Assembly (NCBI GenBank): GCA_919902965.1
Contig: CAKKSJ010000277.1
Location: 1 to 8,898 of the forward strand
Length of the DNA stretch: 8,898 nucleotides
Direction: 5' to 3'
From: Burkholderiales bacterium
Lineage (GTDB): Bacteria; Pseudomonadota; Gammaproteobacteria; Burkholderiales; SG8-39
In this document: positions 1-4,942 of the stretch, piece after piece
How positions within the stretch are numbered: position 1 is the first letter of the stretch
Layout of the letters: each line of letters opens with the position of its first letter
Position numbers and translations under genes: made by a program
The notes under the pieces: generated by a model
The model's input: the letters and a program-made list of their open reading frames with translations, nothing else
The model's database searches: none
Told to the model about the DNA's origin: nothing

Positions 1-204
1 TCAGTCGGTTGCTAGGCTAAGATCTGATTACAAAATGAGGGGATATCCCCAAGGGGACTTTCCCGTCGAGCGGGGTCGAGACCTTCGGGGCGCATCCCCT
101 TGTGCTCCCCAAAGTCAGGGGCCATATCAGTAATTCTGAAATGGCCTCTAAGGATGCTGTACGAACATTGCAGAGCAAAAGGATATCCCCGCTTGGCATC
201 GAAA

Positions 205-233
205 ATACTAGGTTCAATGCGCCTGAGTGTCAA
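205..233 (-). promoter_or_regulatory. Possible divergent sigma-70 promoter
   Basis: On the minus strand, TTGACA (complement of 228-233) stands 17 bases from TAGTAT (complement of 205-210). The -35 is perfect and the -10 matches four of six, with ideal spacing. Transcription would start near 198 and run leftwards out of the window. The -35 lies within the left arm of the dyad at 226-248, so a protein bound there would block it. No reading frame in the window is served by it, hence the modest confidence. Confidence 0.35.
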
Positions 234-248
234 TCGAGTATTGACACT
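226..248. promoter_or_regulatory. Perfect dyad, candidate GntR-family operator
   Basis: The arms AGTGTCAAT (226-234) and ATTGACACT (240-248) are perfect inverted complements around a 5-base spacer. A 9-base perfect dyad just upstream of a GntR-family gene is a natural candidate for autoregulation. It also covers -35-like TTGACA elements on both strands (228-233 on minus, 241-246 on plus; the latter is 17 bases from the weak -10 AATCTT at 264-269). Binding would therefore repress both directions. The regulator that binds it is inferred from position only. Confidence 0.5.
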
Positions 249-251
249 GGT

Positions 252-265
252 TTGACAAAGGTCAA
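252..265. promoter_or_regulatory. Second short dyad beside the main operator candidate
   Basis: TTGAC (252-256) and GTCAA (261-265) form a perfect inverted repeat with a 4-base spacer. It uses the same GTCAAT/ATTGAC half-sites as the 226-248 dyad, three bases away. This looks like a paired or cooperative binding site, or a weaker second operator. Confidence 0.35.
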
Positions 266-372
266 TCTTCCTGCCCGGGCTGCAGCGCGGACTCGCGTAT
301 TCGCTTCGCCCGTCCTGTTCCAGACGCAAAGTCGTATGGACGTGTCCGAGTTTTTTGTGCTGAAATGCAGGA

Positions 373-1101
373 ATGAACCATCCGGCACCGACATTCAGTC
401 CCCTGTACCGGCAGATCAAGGGATTGATCATGCAAAGCCTGCAGTCCGGGGAATGGCGGCCGGGCGAGGCGATTCCAAGCGAATTTGAACTGGCGCTGCG
501 CTACAAGGTGAGCCAGGGCACGGTGCGCAAGGCCATAGACGAGCTCTCTGCCGAGAAGCATCTGTTGCGTCGCCAGGGCAAGGGCACTTTCGTCGCGACC
601 CACGACGAGGCACGCGCGCAGTTCCGTTTTTTGCGGCTGATGCCGGATGTAGGCGAGCAGGAATGGCCCGCCAGCCGACTTCTGGATTGCAAGCGCGCGC
701 GCGCCAGCGCCGAGGTTGCGCACCTGCTCGAACTGAGTGCGGGCGATGCTGTGGTGGTCATCCGGCGCGTGCTCAGCTTTGGCGAGGAACCCACGGTATT
801 CGAGCAAATCTATCTGCCCGGCACGACCTTCAAGAACCTTAGCGCGGCGATCTTCAACGAATACAAAGGTTCGATGTACAAGTTGTTCGAGACGGAGTTC
901 GGAACGCGCATGATCCGTGCGGAGGAAAAAATCCGTGCTGTCGCGGCGGATGCGAGCGTGGCGGAGCTGCTGCGTGTGCCGAAGGACGAACCATTGCTGT
1001 GCGTCGAACGCGTGGCCTTCAGCTACGGCGAAAAACCGGTGGAATTCCGGCGTGGTTTTTATCGGACCGACAAGCATTTTTACGGCAATTCGCTCGGTTA
1101 G
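373..1101 (+). CDS. GntR-family transcriptional regulator, HutC/UTRA subfamily
   Basis: A DNA-binding regulator of 242 residues. The N-terminal winged helix (about residues 9-75) has the family pattern: FSPLYRQIK opening helix, a P30-G31 turn before the IPSE motif, a recognition helix near SQGTVRKAIDEL (47-58) and the wing RRQGKGTFV (66-74). Residues about 90-238 fit a UTRA ligand domain, with the typical PVEFRRGFYRTDKHFY ending. The start at 373 is the only one that keeps the whole first helix; an in-frame stop lies at 361-363. Its Shine-Dalgarno is poor, since AGGA (369-372) touches the ATG. In betaproteobacteria a regulator of this type sits just upstream of sdhCDAB, but here sdhE comes next. 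It probably controls itself through the 226-265 dyads and perhaps the sdhE promoter. The effector ligand cannot be told from sequence. Confidence 0.9.
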   Translation: MNHPAPTFSPLYRQIKGLIMQSLQSGEWRPGEAIPSEFELALRYKVSQGTVRKAIDELSAEKHLLRRQGKGTFVATHDEARAQFRFLRLMPDVGEQEWPASRLLDCKRARASAEVAHLLELSAGDAVVVIRRVLSFGEEPTVFEQIYLPGTTFKNLSAAIFNEYKGSMYKLFETEFGTRMIRAEEKIRAVAADASVAELLRVPKDEPLLCVERVAFSYGEKPVEFRRGFYRTDKHFYGNSLG

Positions 1102-1126
1102 CAGGCTCTGGCCTCCCCTTTTTTGC

Positions 1127-1140
1127 CGCGGCCGGCCGCG
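1127..1140. repeat. GC-only 14-base palindrome after the GntR gene
   Basis: CGCGGCCGGCCGCG is a perfect palindrome 26 bases past the regulator stop codon. A run of six T precedes it at about 1119-1124 rather than following it, so it is not a canonical rho-independent terminator on the plus strand, and no T run follows on the minus strand. Its role is unknown. Confidence 0.4.
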
Positions 1141-1175
1141 CTCCTTGTGACGGCCATCGGCACAATTTCCTCCGC

Positions 1176-1193
1176 TATTGATACAAATCAATA
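1176..1193. promoter_or_regulatory. FNR/ANR-type binding site
   Basis: TATTGAT-ACAA-ATCAATA is a perfect dyad with 7-base arms and contains the exact FNR/ANR/Dnr consensus TTGAT-N4-ATCAA (1178-1191). Proteins of this family are oxygen- or NO-responsive activators and repressors. The site centre (1184.5) lies about 40.5 bases upstream of the start predicted from the -10 at 1213-1218. This is one base from the classic -41.5 position of an activator overlapping the -35 region. It would couple sdhE and the downstream citrate synthase to oxygen supply. Confidence 0.75.
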
Positions 1194-1212
1194 TTGGCAG
1201 TCAATGTTGCGC

Positions 1213-1218
1213 GAAAAT
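1213..1218 (+). promoter_or_regulatory. Probable -10 of the sdhE-citrate synthase promoter
   Basis: GAAAAT matches the TATAAT consensus at four of six positions, including the key A2 and T6. No good -35 lies 17 bases upstream, as expected for an activator-dependent promoter with the FNR-type site in that place. Predicted transcription start is about 1225, giving a leader of roughly 90 bases before sdhE. Confidence 0.4.
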
Positions 1219-1268
1219 CAGGAAACGCGAATGACGCTGGGCGCGTGCGGTATCTGGTTTTCACTGGC

Positions 1269-1291
1269 GTGCCCGAATTGGATTCGGACAC
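1269..1291 (+). other. Stem-loop in the sdhE leader
   Basis: CCGAAT (1273-1278) and ATTCGG (1282-1287) form a perfect stem over the loop TGG. After one mismatch (C1272 with A1288) the stem continues with GTG/CAC (1269-1271 and 1289-1291). It ends 24 bases before the sdhE start, with the ribosome binding site free downstream. It may be an RNA hairpin or a protein-binding dyad. Confidence 0.35.
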
Positions 1292-1315
1292 CCCCAGTAC
1301 AGGCAGGGTCGGCAA

Positions 1316-1582
1316 ATGACCACGGAACAGCTTAACCGGTTGCGCTGGCAATGCCGCCGCGGTTTGCTGGAGCTTGACTTGGTACTGGAGCGCTTTCTGG
1401 AAAAGCACGGCGACCAACTGCAGGGCGAACGCCTAAATTCGTTCCAGACGCTGCTAGCTTATACAGACGACGAGCTCTGGGATCTGGTGCGCGCGCGCAC
1501 CGAGTGCCGCGAAACGCGCTTAGCCGAGGTGGTGCAGTGGATGCGCGAATGCCGGGACCGTACGGATTCTCAAGGAATTTAA
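1316..1582 (+). CDS. sdhE: SdhE, FAD assembly factor for succinate dehydrogenase
   Basis: A small soluble protein of 88 residues, the usual length of the SdhE/YgfY/Sdh5 family, which promotes covalent attachment of FAD to the flavoprotein subunit SdhA. The signature RGxxE is present as R15-G16-L-L-E19 within CRRGLLELD, followed by the family pattern ending in the DDELWDLV region (about residues 51-58). A CAGGG at 1304-1308 stands 7 bases before the ATG. The gene normally follows sdhB; here no sdhCDAB genes precede it, so the enzyme it serves must be encoded elsewhere. It is probably cotranscribed with the citrate synthase starting 28 bases after its stop, from the FNR-type promoter upstream. 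Confidence 0.93.
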   Translation: MTTEQLNRLRWQCRRGLLELDLVLERFLEKHGDQLQGERLNSFQTLLAYTDDELWDLVRARTECRETRLAEVVQWMRECRDRTDSQGI

Positions 1583-1591
1583 ACTTAGCAT

Positions 1592-1735
1592 GCAATAGGA
1601 GATCAGGCACATGGCACAGGTACTGGACAAATTGTCGGAAAAATCCAAATCGCAAGGTTCCACGCAATCGGAGATCAGCCAGATGACGCAGCTTAAAGAA
1701 AAGTTGTCGGAAAAGATTCAAGCGCACCGCCCGCG
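1592..1735 (+). repeat. Imperfect 72-base tandem duplication over the citrate synthase start
   Basis: Two units with a period of exactly 72 bases (1592-1663 and 1664-1735). The best kept part is the translation start: GCAAT-x-GGAGATCAG-x-CA-x-ATG at 1592-1613 and again at 1664-1685, 19 of 22 bases identical. A second exact block, TTGTCGGAAAA, lies at 1632-1642 and 1704-1714. In protein the units read LDKLSEK (5-11) and LKEKLSEK (28-35). Because 72 is divisible by three the frame is kept and 24 residues are added. Confidence 0.75.
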
Positions 1736-3008
1736 TACCGCAAAACTCCTCAAGGAAAACGCAGACGTTGTCATTGACAAGGTCGATATCGGGCAATGTA
1801 TCGGCGGGGCCCGTGACGTCAGATGTCTGGTCACCGACGTCTCCTACCTTGATCCGCAGGAAGGGATCCGCTTCAGTGGCAAAACCATTCCGGAAACCTT
1901 TGCGGCCCTGCCCAAGGCTTCCGGCTCCACCTATCCGACCGTCGAGTCGTTCTGGTACTTCCTTCTGACCGGCGAGATACCCACCCAGGCCCAGGTGGAC
2001 GAAGTCCTTGCGCAGTGGAAAACGCGGCAGGAAGTTCCCAAGTACGTATTTGACGTACTCCGTGCCCTGCCACTGGACAGCCATCCGATGGTAATGCTCT
2101 CCACTGGTGTCCTTGCATTACAGAAGGATTCCAAGTTTGTCGCGCACTACAACTCCGGCAAATTCAACAAGATGAATGCCTGGGAATCCCTGTACGAGGA
2201 TGCCAGCGACCTGGTGGCCCGCATCCCCGTTATCGCCGCCTTCATTTACAACCTGAAGTACAGGGACGACAAGCAGGTCGCCATCGATTCCAAGCTGGAC
2301 ATGGGCGCCAATTTTGCCCACATGATCGGCCAGAGCGAACAGTACAAAGACGTGGCCCGCATGTATTTCATTCTGCACTCCGACCACGAGTCCGGCAACG
2401 TTTCGGCGCACACCACCCACCTTGTGCACTCGGCATTGTCCGATCCCTACTATGCTTACTCTGCCGGGCTCAACGGCCTCGCGGGTCCGCTGCACGGCCT
2501 TGCCAACCAGGAAGTGCTGAGCTGGACCATGAAGTTCCAGGAGAAGTACTGCAAAGGTATTGAGCCCACCAAGGAATTGATCACCAAGGCCCTCTGGGAT
2601 ACGCTCAATTCTGGCCAGGTCATTCCGGGCTATGGCCACGCCGTTCTGCGCAAAACCGATCCGCGCTATATGTCGCAGCGTGAATTCTGCCTCAGGACTC
2701 CCGGCCTTAAGGACGACCCGCTGTTCAAGCTGGTCTCCATGATTTTCGAAGTTGCCCCGGTCGTCCTGGGCGAGCACGGTCACACCAAGAACCCCTGGCC
2801 GAACGTCGACGCGCAATCCGGCGTTATCCAGTGGTACTACGGCCTCAAGAACTGGGACTTTTATACCGTCCTGTTCGGCGTGGGCCGCGCGCTTGGCTGC
2901 ATGGCCAATATCACCTGGGACCGCGCCCTGGGCTACGCCCTCGAGCGTCCCAAGTCCGTCACCACCGACATGCTCGAGAAGTGGGCTGCCGAGGGCGGCA
3001 GGAAGTAG
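1611..3008 (+). CDS. Citrate synthase, eukaryotic (mitochondrial) type
   Basis: Condenses acetyl-CoA with oxaloacetate to citrate. The 465-residue protein follows the animal mitochondrial enzyme along its whole length, not the hexameric bacterial GltA. Shared stretches include HSDHESGNVSAHT, AGPLHGLANQEV, PGYGHAVLRKTDPRY, KNPWPNVDAQSG and YTVLFGVGRALG. The catalytic triad is H295, H343 and D400, matching pig H274, H320 and D375. Bacterial members are known from Geobacteraceae. About 24 extra residues precede the point where the family begins (MTQLKEKLSEKI, M25). They come from a 72-base tandem duplication that also copied the ribosome binding site. A start at 1683 would give 441 residues, close to the mature mitochondrial enzyme. 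Both starts have a GGAG ending 9 bases upstream. The extension is short and lysine/serine-rich and does not look like a signal peptide. A normal gltA lies downstream, so the cell has two citrate synthases. Confidence 0.95.
   Translation: MAQVLDKLSEKSKSQGSTQSEISQMTQLKEKLSEKIQAHRPRTAKLLKENADVVIDKVDIGQCIGGARDVRCLVTDVSYLDPQEGIRFSGKTIPETFAALPKASGSTYPTVESFWYFLLTGEIPTQAQVDEVLAQWKTRQEVPKYVFDVLRALPLDSHPMVMLSTGVLALQKDSKFVAHYNSGKFNKMNAWESLYEDASDLVARIPVIAAFIYNLKYRDDKQVAIDSKLDMGANFAHMIGQSEQYKDVARMYFILHSDHESGNVSAHTTHLVHSALSDPYYAYSAGLNGLAGPLHGLANQEVLSWTMKFQEKYCKGIEPTKELITKALWDTLNSGQVIPGYGHAVLRKTDPRYMSQREFCLRTPGLKDDPLFKLVSMIFEVAPVVLGEHGHTKNPWPNVDAQSGVIQWYYGLKNWDFYTVLFGVGRALGCMANITWDRALGYALERPKSVTTDMLEKWAAEGGRK
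1669..1685 (+). promoter_or_regulatory. Internal ribosome binding site and alternative start of the citrate synthase
   Basis: CGGAG (1669-1673) stands 9 bases before the in-frame ATG at 1683-1685, the same spacing as AGGAG (1597-1601) before the ATG at 1611. Homology to other eukaryotic-type citrate synthases begins at this second methionine, so it is probably the ancestral start. The true start, or use of both, cannot be settled from sequence. Confidence 0.5.
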
Positions 3009-3035
3009 TTTCGGTTGGATTTGTCAGGGTAGGCT

Positions 3036-3063
3036 TGGGGGGCTCGTCGAACCGAGCCCCCCA
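3036..3063 (+). terminator. Strong stem-loop after the citrate synthase, possible terminator or mRNA stabiliser
   Basis: TGGGGGGCTCG (3036-3046) and CGAGCCCCCCA (3053-3063) pair perfectly over 11 bases with the loop TCGAAC. It begins 27 bases past the stop codon. No T run follows on either strand, so it is not a canonical intrinsic terminator. It may be a rho-assisted terminator or a 3'-end stabiliser separating this transcript from the kinase gene, which has its own promoter. Confidence 0.5.
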
Positions 3064-3125
3064 CGTGAGGATATTTGCGTCCCAGCCGGGAGCAGCGGTG
3101 GAAGGCGAACGGCGCGGTGAATGCG

Positions 3126-3153
3126 TGGAAACGAATCCTCCCGCCTGTATAAT
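3126..3153 (+). promoter_or_regulatory. Sigma-70 promoter of the kinase gene
   Basis: A perfect TATAAT at 3148-3153, with TGGAAA (3126-3131, four of six to TTGACA) 16 bases upstream. The predicted start near 3160 gives a leader of about 30 bases, ending in the ribosome binding site AGAGGAG (3177-3183). This suggests the kinase, and perhaps gltA and sucA after it, can be expressed apart from the sdhE-citrate synthase unit. Confidence 0.6.
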
Positions 3154-3190
3154 TGGCTGGTTCTTCGACGTTGATTAGAGGAGCTGAGCC

Positions 3191-4843
3191 GTGACGACGG
3201 GTCGAGCAGACGATTCCTCCGGGGCTATGCCCGACTACAAGGAGGGGATCAAGAAGGAAGTCGCCGAGATCAAATTTCTCATCCACGACCTGCGTGTCGA
3301 GGCCTTCTTCAACGATATCCTGCATTACCACGTCACCCTGAATACCGACCTCGAGATCTACAATATCGAGCAGGCACGGGTTCTGCACGGGGCGGACGTC
3401 CAGGAGCTGAAGTCCAAGCTCGGCGCGCTCCGCCGCGCGTTCCAGGACTACTCCAACGCGGTAAAGAGTTTCTCGCCCGACCGAACGGTGCTGATTCTCG
3501 GACAGCGCTACGTCAATATCATTCACGAAGCCTGCCATCTCATTCTGAGTCCGCTGTGGGGGCGCTCGGATCCGGTGCTGTCCTTCCTGCCCGAAGAGGC
3601 GCGCTCCGTGCGCTCGCGGCGCCATTACCGCAACTGCATCAGCTGGCTCTACGGCGTGCATCTGCGCATTGCGGCGTTTCGCGAGGAGTCGAACAATCCG
3701 GACTTGCGGGAGGAGATCGATATCGCGGACGAAATCCGCAATTTCACGCAGGACGTCGTCCGCGGCTACGTCGTCGAGAAGTCCGAGGCGCGCGTGGAAC
3801 TGCTCCTCGAACGCATGGACTCGGCGGTCGTTGTCGGCAGACGTCCGCGTTTCCGCCGCATGTACTTCAATTTGGTCATGAATGCCGTCGATGCGATGAG
3901 AGGGCGCAAGGCGGGCGCGGTCCACGTGAGCACGGTGGTCGAAGGCGACCGCGTGGCGCTGCACATGCGCGACGACGGCGTGGGCATGTCTGCAGAGAAG
4001 ATCGAGCAGCTTCTTGCCGAGCGCCACACCCTGGACGGGGATCTGCATTCGCTCGGCTTCGTATTTGTGCGCCAGACGGTCGCGGAGTTCGGCGGCGAGC
4101 TGTCAATGGAAAGCGTGATCGACCAGGGCACGACCATCACGCTGCGCTTGCCTTACCTGAAGGGCAAGATCGTGCGGCCGGACCCGTCGTACTGGAGCAA
4201 GTATCGCCTGCCGGAGAAATACCGGAATCTGCCTATGGAAGCGGACACTGAGCGCGTTCCACCTGTGCGCGCAACGATGAGCAGCGCAGCCGCAGCGGCG
4301 CCAGCCCCGCGGCAAAAGGCGCCGGCCGGTGGGGACAAGGATGAGGAACGCACCTACGGTGGGCTACTGTTTGAGGCCTACCAGAAGTCCAAAGCCCAGT
4401 TTCCGGGGTGCATATTCGCGATGGCCGTCTCGGAGGCCGACCGGGTCGAGATGTTTACGCATAAGCCCTACGAGCGCGATTTCAATATCTCGCACGAAGA
4501 CCTTTCACCCGCGTACTACCAGGCGACCTATCGCGGCCGCATAGAGGAGGACGAGCAAAAGGCAGCAGTCGTGATACTCAAACCGCCGCAGAGCGCCAGT
4601 GAATACTTTGACTTCAAGGAAGTCCCCGAGACCGAGCGTGGACTCGAGCGCTACACGTGCATGGTCCGGGACGAGGGTATTCGAATCGCATGCAAGCTCA
4701 TCGCGACGGGACTCAATCCGAAGATTTCGGTCCTCCTGTCTGACGCATCCCGCTTTTTCCCCTCCGTCCAGGAGATGCACGGGACCACACCCTTCCCGCT
4801 CGAACTAATGGCGCGCCAGCGGTTGTCCAAGGACCAGACTTAG
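3191..4843 (+). CDS. Orphan sensor-kinase-like protein with GHKL ATPase domain
   Basis: A 550-residue soluble protein with no membrane segment or signal peptide. The GTG start is chosen because AGAGGAG lies 7 bases upstream; the next in-frame ATG is residue 13. Residues about 205-325 form a histidine-kinase-type ATPase domain: N box N227-LVM-N231-AVDAM, G1 box DDGVGM (261-266), a weak G2 region LHSLGF (285-290) where most kinases have GxGLGL, and GTTITLRLPY closing the domain. The N-terminal 200 residues are mainly helical. The usual phosphoacceptor H box is not clear; the nearest match is H32-DLR. A linker rich in Ala/Pro (about 355-385) leads to a C-terminal domain (386-550) that I do not recognise. 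No response regulator is in the window. Lying between two citrate synthase genes, it may sense or control central carbon flux, but that is inference. It could also be a non-kinase GHKL ATPase. Confidence 0.75.
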   Translation: MTTGRADDSSGAMPDYKEGIKKEVAEIKFLIHDLRVEAFFNDILHYHVTLNTDLEIYNIEQARVLHGADVQELKSKLGALRRAFQDYSNAVKSFSPDRTVLILGQRYVNIIHEACHLILSPLWGRSDPVLSFLPEEARSVRSRRHYRNCISWLYGVHLRIAAFREESNNPDLREEIDIADEIRNFTQDVVRGYVVEKSEARVELLLERMDSAVVVGRRPRFRRMYFNLVMNAVDAMRGRKAGAVHVSTVVEGDRVALHMRDDGVGMSAEKIEQLLAERHTLDGDLHSLGFVFVRQTVAEFGGELSMESVIDQGTTITLRLPYLKGKIVRPDPSYWSKYRLPEKYRNLPMEADTERVPPVRATMSSAAAAAPAPRQKAPAGGDKDEERTYGGLLFEAYQKSKAQFPGCIFAMAVSEADRVEMFTHKPYERDFNISHEDLSPAYYQATYRGRIEEDEQKAAVVILKPPQSASEYFDFKEVPETERGLERYTCMVRDEGIRIACKLIATGLNPKISVLLSDASRFFPSVQEMHGTTPFPLELMARQRLSKDQT

Positions 4844-4930
4844 GTCAAACTGGCGGGGCTCGCCGAGACGGCAGGGCGCATACGCGGCGCTCAGAGAACA
4901 TTCCGGTTGTAGTTATCCAGCAATAATGCA

Positions 4931-4936
4931 AAGGAG
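4931..4936 (+). promoter_or_regulatory. Ribosome binding site that decides the gltA start
   Basis: AAGGAG abuts an in-frame ATG at 4937 with no spacing, but stands 6 bases before the ATG at 4943. The second ATG is therefore the likely start, and the first two codons of the longer frame are probably untranslated. Confidence 0.7.
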
Positions 4937-4942
4937 ATGTTG

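Larger units (their letters stand above)
1..372. other. Non-coding region upstream of the GntR gene, rich in G4/C4 runs
   Basis: I find no convincing gene here. Open frames on either strand are short or run through the regulator in the wrong frame and resemble nothing I know. Bases 39-121 hold five GGGG runs (39-42, 53-56, 72-75, 87-90, 118-121) and three CCCC runs (47-50, 96-99, 107-110), so several alternative short hairpins are possible. The 12-base palindrome GGGGATATCCCC lies at 39-50, and its ten-base part GGATATCCCC recurs at 181-190. The right half holds the regulatory dyads listed separately. In many betaproteobacteria a divergent gene (often mdh) lies beyond this point, so the left part could be the leader of a minus-strand gene outside the window; this is inference. 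Confidence 0.55.

Noticed and set aside
102..488. A 128-codon plus-strand frame upstream of and into the GntR gene
   Set aside because: It overlaps the regulator in another frame, crosses the operator dyads and has no recognisable motif.
1119..1140. Intrinsic terminator after the GntR gene
   Set aside because: The T run comes before the palindrome on the plus strand, and no T run follows it on the minus strand, so neither orientation fits.
262..1191. A 309-codon minus-strand frame over the GntR gene
   Set aside because: It is a shadow of the regulator. The plus-strand protein has complete winged-helix and UTRA domains.
1194..1211. Sigma-54-like promoter TTGGCA...TTGC upstream of sdhE
   Set aside because: The GG and GC elements are 11 bases apart instead of the strictly required 10, so the match is probably accidental.
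2933..4048. A 371-codon minus-strand frame
   Set aside because: It is antisense to the end of the citrate synthase and the ATPase domain of the kinase, spans the strong stem-loop and promoter between them, and matches no known protein.
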